From NCBI RefSeq assembly GCF_009720725.1, contig NZ_WNKT01000005.1, positions 1 through 64,000 of the forward strand: a DNA stretch of 64,000 nt, written 5' to 3'. Numbering within the stretch: the first letter of the stretch is position 1; each line of letters begins with the position of its first letter. Source of the DNA: Allochromatium palmeri (lineage in GTDB: Bacteria > Pseudomonadota > Gammaproteobacteria > Chromatiales > Chromatiaceae). Positions 8,901 to 16,741 of the stretch are shown piece after piece. The position numbers and the translations under genes were made by a program. The notes below the pieces were generated by a model that saw only the letters and a program-made list of their open reading frames with translations, was not told the DNA's origin and did not search any database.

Positions 8901-10483
8901 TGAGCACTTGAACGCTGCTGAGCGTGCACATTGAGCGCGAGCCGGATCAGTTGCGGCAGTTCGGCTGGATGCGGAAGGCGCCGATGATTGCGGTACCAGG
9001 TCCGCGCAGCACTCAAGGCAAAACCGAGGAAACTCGCGACCCGGTGCAGATTCGGCATAAGCGAGGACTTGACGCCGAGATCAGGCAGGATGCGCAGGAT
9101 TCGCATCGACTCGACTGATTCGGTGCGGCCATTGGTTAACGCAGCCGAGACGCGCAGTCGATAGCGGCCAGGCTTCAATCTGGCATTGGCGCAGAAGCCG
9201 CTATTCAAGCCATGTTCGATATGGGCGTGGACGTCGTGCACGTCCGGGCGTGCATGTCCATATTCACAGGGAAGCGTGCAGCCATCGACTTCGAGTTGAA
9301 GTGACTCGATTTCATACTGTGGATGCAGACACCAGCCGGACAGGCGTATGGAACCGGCAAAGCCGAGCCCATGACGCGGGGTTTCGAGGAAGAAGCGCAA
9401 GCGGGCCGGTATCGACTCAGACAGTGCAACGACCTGCTGGCGAGCGGACTCGAGCTCCTGATTTAAGTGCTGATGCGATTCTCTAGCCGCGGCGAGTTGC
9501 TCTACGAGGTCGTCAATAGTGTGTCGAGCTGTTTCGATCTCCTGACCGCGCTGTTCCAGTCCTACGCGCAGACGATCCGCATCGTGCTCAACCAGGGCGA
9601 GCAGGCGCGGCAGATCCTGGCTTCGATCCAGGGCGAGCTGACGCGCGATCTTCGGCAGATATTCGGACAGCCGGGCGAGTCCATCCGGCGCACACAACTC
9701 CCGATAGAGTTCGGTCACGAAGGCCGGCCTGTCATGATGGGCCTCAGGTATGCGAGCGTCGAGATCACCAGCGCGCGACAGGCTCGGATCGATCACAGCG
9801 CTCGACTTTAAGTCGACCTGGATGTCATCAATCCATCCTTGAGACCTGAGCCAGGCAATCAGGCGACCAGACTCCTGATCTGGAGCGGTGATGAGATCCT
9901 CATAGTGCACCAGAATAGATTTAGCTGGATCAATGGCGCCAAGCGCTTCGAACAGATGCAGACCCCACAGCCACAGTGACTTGAGTGGCGCGAAACCATC
10001 GCGACGCGCCAGCGAGTCGGCACAGGCAAGCGGATCGCGCACCATGACCAGATAGCCGACGCGATAGCCGGCCTCCTGAAGCAACGTCCGCCAGACCGGC
10101 AGCAGCTGGCACAGACGCGGATCCTTGATCGCAATCGCGTCGGCTGTACCAAACACCTGCGACACGAGCGTCTGAACATCGGGGCGTGCGCGCTCGATCA
10201 GCGCCCCGGTTGCAGGCAGATCGTGAAACAGGGTATGCCAGTGCGCAGCTCCGCTGGCCAGCAGTGCGTCATTCAGGCGGATGACAGCCTGCGACTCAAA
10301 GTAACCATGCGGATTCCAGGCATTGGCGGCGAGCAGATCCTGACCAAAGTCGAAGCCGTGTTCTTGCAGCAGCTCGGCAACGGCACTGGTGCCTGTGCGG
10401 TGCATACCAATCACAAATAGACAGGATTTCTTTTTTTCATTCGAGGGCGTCATCTTTTTCATCAAAGCGTCTGAATCGGTCAT
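5984..10483 (-). CDS. Giant sulfotransferase / GT2 / GT2 / GT4 fusion protein
   Basis: A 1499-residue cytoplasmic multidomain enzyme. Residues 20-260 resemble P-loop sulfotransferases (VIGMHRTGTSAVAELL near 24-39, a PAPS 5'-phosphosulfate loop; MVRDPLACADSLARR as the 3'-phosphate region). About 288-351 is a heptad-rich coiled coil. About 360-450 is a beta-rich accessory domain (RLSGWCLHP). The first GT2 domain spans about 577-800 (VVMPVYDPP, DDAS, LDQDDLL, SDDDKI); the second about 838-1080 (VLIPSRNNW, IDNASDD, FLNDDTEV); a GT4 domain about 1114-1490 has LLGTVCERKGQLDLV and SRIESYPRVILEAMAFELPII. Start at ATG 10483 overlaps the permease stop by 4 bases (ATGA), implying translational coupling. 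A larger reading upstream is the permease in another frame. Likely role: assembly and possible sulfation of an exported surface glycan. Substrates cannot be read from sequence. Confidence 0.88.
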   Translation of the reverse strand: MTDSDALMKKMTPSNEKKKSCLFVIGMHRTGTSAVAELLQEHGFDFGQDLLAANAWNPHGYFESQAVIRLNDALLASGAAHWHTLFHDLPATGALIERARPDVQTLVSQVFGTADAIAIKDPRLCQLLPVWRTLLQEAGYRVGYLVMVRDPLACADSLARRDGFAPLKSLWLWGLHLFEALGAIDPAKSILVHYEDLITAPDQESGRLIAWLRSQGWIDDIQVDLKSSAVIDPSLSRAGDLDARIPEAHHDRPAFVTELYRELCAPDGLARLSEYLPKIARQLALDRSQDLPRLLALVEHDADRLRVGLEQRGQEIETARHTIDDLVEQLAAARESHQHLNQELESARQQVVALSESIPARLRFFLETPRHGLGFAGSIRLSGWCLHPQYEIESLQLEVDGCTLPCEYGHARPDVHDVHAHIEHGLNSGFCANARLKPGRYRLRVSAALTNGRTESVESMRILRILPDLGVKSSLMPNLHRVASFLGFALSAARTWYRNHRRLPHPAELPQLIRLALNVHAQQRSSAQDLAPPAGFSLPSTVDPYLAWIQVNRLTEADRAGYQRAMSEFTEHADSHWPRLSVVMPVYDPPRELFEAAVDSVRTQIYPHWELCIADDASPQPWVRERLLELAADDPRIRVVLRPTNGHISRCTNSATELASGSHLCLLDQDDLLAPEALMEVALALLDQPDTDLLYSDDDKIDVEGRRYDPQFKPDWSPELLLSYMYFSHLFVIRRELFASLGGLRVGFEGAQDYDLALRASEQARAVRHIPRILYHWRALPGSTATSGNAKPASFDAGERALNEAFSRRGVTAEAYRPLWAKRGGLGIYWHRFPDDGPSVAVLIPSRNNWRILKRCIDSLARTSYRNYQILIIDNASDDPETQRYLAELDQRVISIPNGPEGFSFAAINNRAVHQVTSDYVLFLNDDTEVIAPYWLSQMLGYARLEGVGAVGARLLFPNETLQHAGVVHGYYDGLAGPAFKGQPRWHHGYLSYAMVGRNYSAVTAACLLTPRVLFEQLGGFDESQFAVAYNDVDYGYRLIAAGYRCVYAPGAELYHHEGYSRGLGLDDPAEVLNFRARYRDYRDPYYNPHLSFDDEGFQIASRRLPRGSLRRPIRALMCAFTLNHEGAPYSQYELTCALKDAGILDPIVYSPYEGPLRALYEQAGIQVRVAPHPLLGVFDLQAYEAAIDRFAELADSLGVDLIYANTLQTFYAIAAARRLGKPCLWNVRESEPWQTYFDFLAPPIAVKALECFTDPYRIIFVAETTRHQFEPLNSRNNFSVIHNGLNMTRFQGVLQEGSRQEARRQLEVSDQDFVVLLLGTVCERKGQLDLVQACAHLPPESGSRLRVFIVGDRPSDYSLRLHRAREALAPALRERIHIVSEVGQPAVYYAAADCFVCTSRIESYPRVILEAMAFELPIISAPTYGVVEQVREGINADFYPAGQPSVLAERLQALMHEPERLARYRRNAPLVLRSLTQFDEMVAAYARLFVEAAELSEK

Positions 10484-11310
10484 AGAACGTCCGCAAAGCC
10501 ACCGCGTGTGAACTGAAACCACCAATGACCGAGCCAGAAAATGACGAGCGCAACACCGCAATAGAGTAGCCAGCCGGTGATATCAGGCAGCAGACCGAGC
10601 ACGAGCAATTTACGACTCTCCTCGATCATGAACGAGAGTGGATTGAGCGTCATCCAGAATTGAAACACCGCTGGAAGTCGCGAAATCGGATAGAAAACAG
10701 GCGACAGAAACAGCAGAATTGTAGTCAAAACACCGATGGCTTGACCGACGTCTCTGACAAAGGTGCCGATGGAGGCCAGTATCAGAGACAACCCGGCGGT
10801 CAAGAGCACGAACGGCAAAACGACGATCGGCAGCAGAAGGGCCGTTGCGGGCAGTGAACCCTTGAGCAACAGTTGCACGAGCAGCAAGGCGATCACACTG
10901 ATCAGCGCATGAAAGACGGCCGCCAGAACGATGATCCAGGGCAGAATTTCGAGTGGAAAGATGACCTTCTTGACGTAATTGGGATTGTGAAGAATGACGT
11001 TCGGTGCACGATTGAGGCATTCGGCAAAAAAGCCGTGAACGATCATACCAACGAAGAGCATGATCGCGAAATCGGCGCGCGACTCGTTCGGTAGTCCCCA
11101 ACGTGATTCGAAGACATAGGAGAAGACGAAGGTATAAACCATCAGCATCAACAAGGGGTGCAGCAACGACCAGGCGATTCCCATGAACGAACCTCGATAA
11201 CGCCCGAGCACTTCACGCTGGGTCATCTCGATGATCAGTTGACGATGCGTCACGAGCGGAGAGAAACAGGCTGACAGCGAGTTGAGCAGACGAACTAAGC
11301 TTGAGGTCAT
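10480..11310 (-). CDS. ABC-2 type polysaccharide export permease (Wzm-like)
   Basis: A 276-residue integral membrane protein with about six hydrophobic segments and the ABC-2 permease N-terminus (LIIEMTQREVLGRYRGSFMGIAWSLLHPLLMLMVYTFVF region). Family members form the channel half of ABC exporters for O-antigen, capsule or teichoic-acid-like glycans. Such permeases normally need a dedicated ATPase (Wzt/KpsT type). None is adjacent or elsewhere in the window; the only exporter ATPase nearby, at 13775-15511, is a complete type I secretion protein with its own membrane domain. The stop overlaps the start of the giant glycosyltransferase by 4 bases, which ties it to glycan export. It lies 22 bases downstream of the family-2 glycosyltransferase. 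Confidence 0.88.
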   Translation of the reverse strand: MTSSLVRLLNSLSACFSPLVTHRQLIIEMTQREVLGRYRGSFMGIAWSLLHPLLMLMVYTFVFSYVFESRWGLPNESRADFAIMLFVGMIVHGFFAECLNRAPNVILHNPNYVKKVIFPLEILPWIIVLAAVFHALISVIALLLVQLLLKGSLPATALLLPIVVLPFVLLTAGLSLILASIGTFVRDVGQAIGVLTTILLFLSPVFYPISRLPAVFQFWMTLNPLSFMIEESRKLLVLGLLPDITGWLLYCGVALVIFWLGHWWFQFTRGGFADVL

Positions 11311-11332
11311 TCGTGAATGGCCTTGGTTGGAT

Positions 11333-12430
11333 TTAAGACTGGCGCCGATACAACGCGCCGAGTTGACGGAGCGCGAGTCTGAAATAGCCGGGTTGATAAA
11401 AGCGTCTGCTCATCCTGTCGGCGAGCAGGCGCGCACCCTGCTGCACGAGCGCGGAGTGCGCACGACGCTCGGCGATGAAGGCTGGAAGCTCGCGATAGGC
11501 ATCGCGATAGACGCGATACACGATGCTTGGATGCCCGGCTAGCAAATGGCGCCCGCTAGCCAATACATGTGCGAGCAGCAGCCAGCCGGCCTGGCGCAGC
11601 AGCAGGCGAGCGGAAAACCATTTGGTGTGCATCCAAATGACATTCCGCAGCCCATGATAGGCGATGAAGGGATTATACCCTTTCCCTGTGCTGCCCTGCC
11701 CTTGGTGCAGGGCTACCAGCTCATCGACATAGACCGGTCGATAGCCTTTGAGCGTGGCGCGCACGGCCAGGTCGGTATCCTCGCCGTAACAGAAGAATCT
11801 GGGGTCCAGCACATAGCCGAAGGACGTTTGCATGTCGCGAATAAAAGTGCGTTCGAGCAGGCAGCAGCCCCCGGTCGGCCCCAGAAAAGGCTCCTGGACA
11901 TCGAGCCGGTTTGCGGGCATCAGACTGGCATGAAGCGCAATACCCAAAGTATCGACTTTGTGTGAATTCTGTAGCTCATGCATACGTCCACCTAGCATGC
12001 CAGCCTCAGGTGAGGCGGCAAGCGCGCTAAGCAGCGCACGCATCAGTGGGGGCAAAGCAATGGTGTCGTTGTTCAGGAGCAGGATGGCACTGCACGACTC
12101 GTCTTCGAGCAGGAAATCAATGGCAAAATTACAGCCGGCGGCAAAGCCCAGATTGACGCTGGAAACACAGAGACGCAGTGAGGTGCGCTGAAGATGCTCA
12201 AGGGTGTCGGAGCCGATGATCGGCTCCTGATCCTCGGGCGCATTGTCCAGCACGACAATCCAGGATGGGGCCGGATCCAAAACACCCAACGACTCGATAC
12301 AGCGCCGGGTCGACAGTGGTGTCCGATAATTGATGAGGACAACCCCCACACCGGAATCACTGCCACACGGCGCCTGCCAGACGAAATGTTCCTCAACCGC
12401 CGCCAGCGCTGAACCGAACGATCGACTCAT
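11333..12430 (-). CDS. Family 2 glycosyltransferase (rhamnosyltransferase-like)
   Basis: A 365-residue GT-A fold transferase. GVGVVLINYRTPLSTRRCIESL opens the nucleotide-binding fold and VVLDNAPEDQ follows. LNNDTIALP carries the metal-binding acidic motif, and CYGEDTDLAVRATLKGY the C-terminal ED acceptor motif typical of the GT2 rhamnosyltransferase group. The start ATG overlaps the HlyD stop by 4 bases, so its translation is probably coupled to the secretion adaptor. That is unusual for a sugar transferase and suggests that the exported protein and the glycan belong together. Donor and acceptor sugars are unknown. Confidence 0.85.
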   Translation of the reverse strand: MSRSFGSALAAVEEHFVWQAPCGSDSGVGVVLINYRTPLSTRRCIESLGVLDPAPSWIVVLDNAPEDQEPIIGSDTLEHLQRTSLRLCVSSVNLGFAAGCNFAIDFLLEDESCSAILLLNNDTIALPPLMRALLSALAASPEAGMLGGRMHELQNSHKVDTLGIALHASLMPANRLDVQEPFLGPTGGCCLLERTFIRDMQTSFGYVLDPRFFCYGEDTDLAVRATLKGYRPVYVDELVALHQGQGSTGKGYNPFIAYHGLRNVIWMHTKWFSARLLLRQAGWLLLAHVLASGRHLLAGHPSIVYRVYRDAYRELPAFIAERRAHSALVQQGARLLADRMSRRFYQPGYFRLALRQLGALYRRQS

Positions 12431-13767
12431 TCCTCGCGGAAGGCCTGGGACACGCGGTCGGTGAGCGGGCGCACGAGATAGTCGAAAAAGGTCCGCTCGC
12501 CGGTCTTGATCATGGCCTCGACCGGCATGCCGGCCTGGAGCGTAAGGCCTTTGAGCTTGGCCTGGCCCTTGGGCGTGACCTCGATGCGGGCGAGATAATA
12601 GGGCAGGTTGGTTGCCTGATCGACGAGCCGATCGGCCGAGACCGTCAATACCCGCCCCTCGATGACCGGCGTGGTACGCGTGTTGAAAGCACTCATGCGC
12701 AGGTCGGCCTCCATGCCGGGCGAGACACGGTCGATGTCGATCGGCTGGACGCGGGCCTCGATGATGAGCGATTCGCCCTCGGGTACGATGTCGAGGATGT
12801 GATCGCCCGGGCGGATAACACCGCCGACCGTGTGCACACTGGAGCCGACCACGGCACCGGCGGCCGGCGAGCGCACGACCGTGCGTTCGAGCTGATTGCT
12901 GAGCGCGCGCATGCGCTCGCGCAGGTCGGCGAGATTGGTTTCGACATCACGCAATTCGGTGACGACCTCGCTGGTAAACTTGCGCTTGAGCTGGGCGATC
13001 TGGATCTCGGTCTCGCCGATCTGGATGCGCGCGGCGGCGATGTCGGACTTGTGCTGGGCGCGCTCGCCTTCCAGCTCGGCGGCCAGGCGCTCGTATTCAC
13101 GCAAGGTACGCTTATCGCCGAGTCCCTTGTCAAAGAGCGTGTGCAGACCGTCGATTTCTTCCTGGTAGAGACCAATACGCTTGGTTTTGGTCAGAATCAG
13201 TGCTTCGAGGCCGCGAATCTGCTCCTGGAGCTGGTCGCGACGCTGTTCGAGCACCTGCCGCTCGCCATTCAAAGATTTGCGGCGAGCCTGGAAGACGCGC
13301 TGCTCGCCGATGATGGCCTCGGCGATACGCGGGTCATCCTCGGCGGCGAGGAGTTCCTCGGCAAAGGCGATCTCGGCAAGATCGTCACGCTCGGCGATCA
13401 GGCGGGCTTCCTGGGCGCGTAGTGACAGGAACTGGCCGCGGGCGATCTCAAGCTGGGCGCTGGCCTCGGTGTCGTCGAGCCGCACCAGGACGTCGCCCTC
13501 GGCCACGCGATCGCCCTCGCGCACCAGGATCTCGCTGACGATGCCGCCTTCGAGATGACGCACGGTCTTGCGCGCCGATTCGACGGCGACCACGCCGGGA
13601 GCCACGGCGGCACCGTCGATGGGCGCGAGCAGTGCCCAGGCCGTGAAGCCGCCGAGTGCAATCAGCAGGATGAGCAGGCCGACGAGGCGCTCGGGCTTGT
13701 CGCTGGTTGGGATGGGAGCTGGCGCATCGCCGCTGCCGACCTGATTGGGAGTGACAGTAATATCCAT
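12427..13767 (-). CDS. Type I secretion periplasmic adaptor (HlyD family)
   Basis: A 446-residue membrane-fusion protein. One N-terminal transmembrane helix (LVGLLILLIALGGFTAWALL, about 29-48) is followed by a lipoyl/barrel half (VRHLEGGIVSEILVREGD). A long antiparallel coiled coil (about 110-290, rich in Glu, Arg, Gln and Leu) and the returning lipoyl half ([14 protein letters not shown]) follow. The order matches HlyD/PrtE adaptors that bridge an inner-membrane type I ATPase to a TolC-type outer-membrane channel. The start at 13767 (MDITVTPNQ) lies just before the TM helix; the frame is open further upstream but overlaps the ATPase gene. It follows that gene by 7 bases. No TolC-like partner is found in this window. 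Confidence 0.92.
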   Translation of the reverse strand: MDITVTPNQVGSGDAPAPIPTSDKPERLVGLLILLIALGGFTAWALLAPIDGAAVAPGVVAVESARKTVRHLEGGIVSEILVREGDRVAEGDVLVRLDDTEASAQLEIARGQFLSLRAQEARLIAERDDLAEIAFAEELLAAEDDPRIAEAIIGEQRVFQARRKSLNGERQVLEQRRDQLQEQIRGLEALILTKTKRIGLYQEEIDGLHTLFDKGLGDKRTLREYERLAAELEGERAQHKSDIAAARIQIGETEIQIAQLKRKFTSEVVTELRDVETNLADLRERMRALSNQLERTVVRSPAAGAVVGSSVHTVGGVIRPGDHILDIVPEGESLIIEARVQPIDIDRVSPGMEADLRMSAFNTRTTPVIEGRVLTVSADRLVDQATNLPYYLARIEVTPKGQAKLKGLTLQAGMPVEAMIKTGERTFFDYLVRPLTDRVSQAFREE

Positions 13768-13774
13768 TGATGTA

Positions 13775-15511
13775 TCAACCAGCGGCCTGGGCGGCAGGGA
13801 GCGTGCCCGTGGTGGGACGCGGAACAGCGGTCGGACGGGCAAACTGGGCCAGTACCTGATCGCGCGGGCCGAACATCTCGACCTGGCCCTCGCGCATCAC
13901 CAGAATCTTGTCGACCGAGCCGAGGATGCTGGGGCGATGAGTGATGATGACAACAGTCGTACCCTCGGCCTTGAGCTGGGCAATGGCTCTGACCAGCGCG
14001 GATTCGCCCTGGTCATCGAGATTGGAGTTGGGTTCGTCGAGCACGACCAGGACCGGATCGCCGTACATGGCGCGCGCCAGACCGATACGCTGGCGCTGGC
14101 CGCCCGAGAGCACGGCACCGGCATCGCCGATGGGCGTGTCATAGCCTTTGGGCAGGCGCAGGATCATTTCATGGACCTGGGCGCGCTGAGCGGCAGCCAC
14201 GACGCGCTCGGGGTCGATCTCGCCGAAGCGGGCGATGTTCTCGCTCACCGTACCGTCGAAGAGTTCAATGTCCTGGGGCAGATAGCCGATATGGGGTCCG
14301 AGTTCGTCGCGGTTCCAATGATTGATATCGGCGCCGCTGAGACGCACCTTGCCGGCGGCCACGGGCCAGACACCGAGCAGGACGCGGGCGAGACTCGATT
14401 TACCGGCGGCGCTCGGTCCGATGACGCCGACGATTTCGCCGGGGGCGATCTCGAATTGCACGCCGCGCAGCACCGGCAGATTCGATCCGGGCGGGGCGGC
14501 CAGCACGCCTTCGAGCGTGATCCGGCCATCGGGCGCGGGCAGACTCATGTAACGCGGGCGTTCCGGGATGGAAAGCAGCAGATCGTGCAGACGCTTGTAG
14601 GCCGAACGCGCAGCAAGAAAGCCTTTCCAACCGCCGATGAGCTGGTCGATCGGTGCCAGGGCGCGTCCCATGATGATAGAGCCGGCGATCATGGTGCCGG
14701 CGGTGAACTGCTGCTGGATGACCAGATAGGCGCCCAGGCCCAGGATCAGCGACTGAAGCGTAATGCGCAGCACCTTACTGGCGTTGGACAGAAAGGCGGC
14801 ACGGTCGCTGGCCAGGGCCTGGAGCCGGAGCACCTCGCGATGGCGCTCGAACCAGCGCTGGTGCACGCGCGGCAGCATCCCCATAGCCTCCAGGGCCTCG
14901 GCGTTGCGCAGGTTGCCGCTGAGATAACCGCGCGCGCCGATGGCCAGGCCATTGGCCTTGCCGAGCGGCTGACGTGTAATCAGTTCGTTGGCGAGCGCGA
15001 GCGCGAAGAGGATGATGGCACCGACGATGGCGAACCAGCCGAGCCAGGGGTGCATGAAAAAGAGCACGGCGATGTAGACCGGCATCCAGGGCACATCGAA
15101 GAAGGCAAAGAGTCCGTTTCCGGTCAGGAACTGACGCAGATTGGTGAGATCCTCGATCGGCTGGGCGCCGGCGCCGCGTCCGTCGCGCAGCTTGGCGTCG
15201 AACATGGCCCCGAACAGACGCGGATTGAGTTGCAGATCCAGACGCGCGCTGGTGCGCACCAGGATGCGCGAGCGCATGACTTCCAGCAGGCCCATGACCG
15301 CAAACAGTCCGATCACGAGGAGCGTCAACATGATCAGGGTCGACTCACTGCTGCTGGCCAGCACGCGGTCATAGACCTGGAGCATGTAGATGGCCGGCGT
15401 TAGCATCAACAGGTTAATGAAAAGACTGAAGAAGCCGGCAAAGAGAAAGGAATCGCGATTGGCCTTGAGGGCCGAACGCAATTCGTCGTCGGGGCGATGG
15501 TTGGGTTTCAC
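13775..15511 (-). CDS. Type I secretion system permease/ATPase (PrtD family)
   Basis: A 578-residue ABC exporter half-transporter. The N-terminal membrane domain (about 20-310) opens with FLFAGFFSLFINLLMLTPAIYMLQVYDRVL, the hallmark of PrtD/RsaD-type proteins. The ATPase domain has Walker A GPSAAGKSS, Q-loop YLPQDIELF, signature LSGGQRQRI, Walker B VLVVLDEPNSNLD and switch His ITHRPS. There is no C39 peptidase or C39-like domain at the N-terminus, so the substrate should carry an uncleaved C-terminal signal. The start is a GTG complementary to 15509-15511. It is first in a run with the HlyD adaptor and glycosyltransferases. RsaD-type relatives export S-layer proteins; the SapC-family gene just upstream fits this. 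Confidence 0.93.
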   Translation of the reverse strand: MKPNHRPDDELRSALKANRDSFLFAGFFSLFINLLMLTPAIYMLQVYDRVLASSSESTLIMLTLLVIGLFAVMGLLEVMRSRILVRTSARLDLQLNPRLFGAMFDAKLRDGRGAGAQPIEDLTNLRQFLTGNGLFAFFDVPWMPVYIAVLFFMHPWLGWFAIVGAIILFALALANELITRQPLGKANGLAIGARGYLSGNLRNAEALEAMGMLPRVHQRWFERHREVLRLQALASDRAAFLSNASKVLRITLQSLILGLGAYLVIQQQFTAGTMIAGSIIMGRALAPIDQLIGGWKGFLAARSAYKRLHDLLLSIPERPRYMSLPAPDGRITLEGVLAAPPGSNLPVLRGVQFEIAPGEIVGVIGPSAAGKSSLARVLLGVWPVAAGKVRLSGADINHWNRDELGPHIGYLPQDIELFDGTVSENIARFGEIDPERVVAAAQRAQVHEMILRLPKGYDTPIGDAGAVLSGGQRQRIGLARAMYGDPVLVVLDEPNSNLDDQGESALVRAIAQLKAEGTTVVIITHRPSILGSVDKILVMREGQVEMFGPRDQVLAQFARPTAVPRPTTGTLPAAQAAG

Positions 15512-15705
15512 GGGTGGCCTGCCGGTGTGATCAGTGGTCAGTACCAGGCGATGTGACGGGTTGGGCGGGGGCGGAGGGCCTAGCTTAAATCGTTGGAACC
15601 GCCCTCATCACGCGAACGTGTGCGTCTTTTGGTACCAGAGGAGGCCAGCGATTATAGCGCAGCGCGTGGTCGATATGCCAACGGCATACAGGAATTTCGG
15701 TCAAA

Positions 15706-16488
15706 TCAACGGCTGTCCCAATCGAATTTCAGGACATCTTGATCCTCCAGTGAAAAGGGCGCCGATGCCTTGGAAGTGGTTCGACTGGTATTCGCTCTGA
15801 GATCGACCAAGCGACCCAGTAGGGTGATGTGCTGCATCGCGAGCAACTGGCAGTACGCCATGGGCAAAGCACCCGCACGGCGCAATTCAAGGAAGTGCTC
15901 ATCGGACAACTGATTGAGCGCGGCCTCGTCGATTCTGGACAGTCCCTCAATCTGGCGTTCTTTCTCCCCCGTCTTGAGCTGGATCGGCCAGGGTTGGATC
16001 AGATCCAGTCGCGCCAGCGCGTCGCAGACCAGCGCGGTCTGTTCACGGTTGCGCTCGACCTGCTGCAGAAAGTCCAGTACCTGTTTCAGTCCCTCGGCCG
16101 GCTCGCCCGAATCGGCGAAGAAGGGTTCGCCCTGCCCCGCCTCGGTCAGCAGACCACTATCCTCGTCCATGCACAGCACCCTGTTTTCGCCCTCGGTCCT
16201 GGCCAACATGAAGGGATGGCCGCGCAGGGCTGATGGGATGTAGGCGCCCAACCAGCGGCCATCGGGTGCGACGAAGAGGTTGCTGGTCGGCTCGATGCCG
16301 AGGACGGCTACCGGGATGTAGCGCTCATCCTGCTGGACGAAGGCGATCGGCAGCGACATGGCGGCCTTGGGCAGTTCAGCGCCGACGAGCGGCACCAGCG
16401 CGGTGCGCGCGGCGAAGGCATAGGAGTCGAAGCGTTTCCAGCCTTTGTCAGCATGACGTTCACGGGAAATGGGCACGAAGTTTGGCAT
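15706..16488 (-). CDS. SapC family protein
   Basis: A 260-residue protein with the SapC layout: an early KGWKRFDSYAFAARTALVPLVGAELPKAAMSLPIAF block, then FVAPDGRWLGAYIPSALRGHPF, a middle acidic part and a C-terminal LRRAGALPMAYCQLLAMQHI segment. SapC was named from a Campylobacter S-layer locus and its homologues often sit by type I secretion genes; the biochemical role is unknown. No signal peptide is seen, so it is probably cytoplasmic. It lies 194 bases upstream of the type I ATPase on the same strand and may belong to the same transcript. The 194-base gap and the 253 bases upstream (16489-16741) show no gene or clear promoter to me. Confidence 0.85.
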   Translation of the reverse strand: MPNFVPISRERHADKGWKRFDSYAFAARTALVPLVGAELPKAAMSLPIAFVQQDERYIPVAVLGIEPTSNLFVAPDGRWLGAYIPSALRGHPFMLARTEGENRVLCMDEDSGLLTEAGQGEPFFADSGEPAEGLKQVLDFLQQVERNREQTALVCDALARLDLIQPWPIQLKTGEKERQIEGLSRIDEAALNQLSDEHFLELRRAGALPMAYCQLLAMQHITLLGRLVDLRANTSRTTSKASAPFSLEDQDVLKFDWDSR

Positions 16489-16741
16489 GGTGTCGATCGC
16501 TACTGTTGGGTTCGAGTTTTGAAGAATTGGCGCCTATCAGCGCATTCTCGCACCAGAGGCGTGAGGACGACGGCCATCGTTTAGGGTGGCGTCTTGGGTC
16601 GATGATGGGACATGATGACCGGGGTATTCTACGCGCAAATTTCAAGCAAAACAGCATGGTATGCACTCATGCCGCATGCCGCCTGACTGAACTGTTGGAT
16701 GTGGACAGTTGGCGGGATCATAGCCGCCGAGGCACGGTCCC

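Noticed and set aside
13745-15403. 552-codon frame opposite the type I secretion ATPase
   Set aside because: Acidic, Gln/His-rich low-complexity translation with no motif; a shadow of the ATPase gene, whose Walker and signature motifs are intact.
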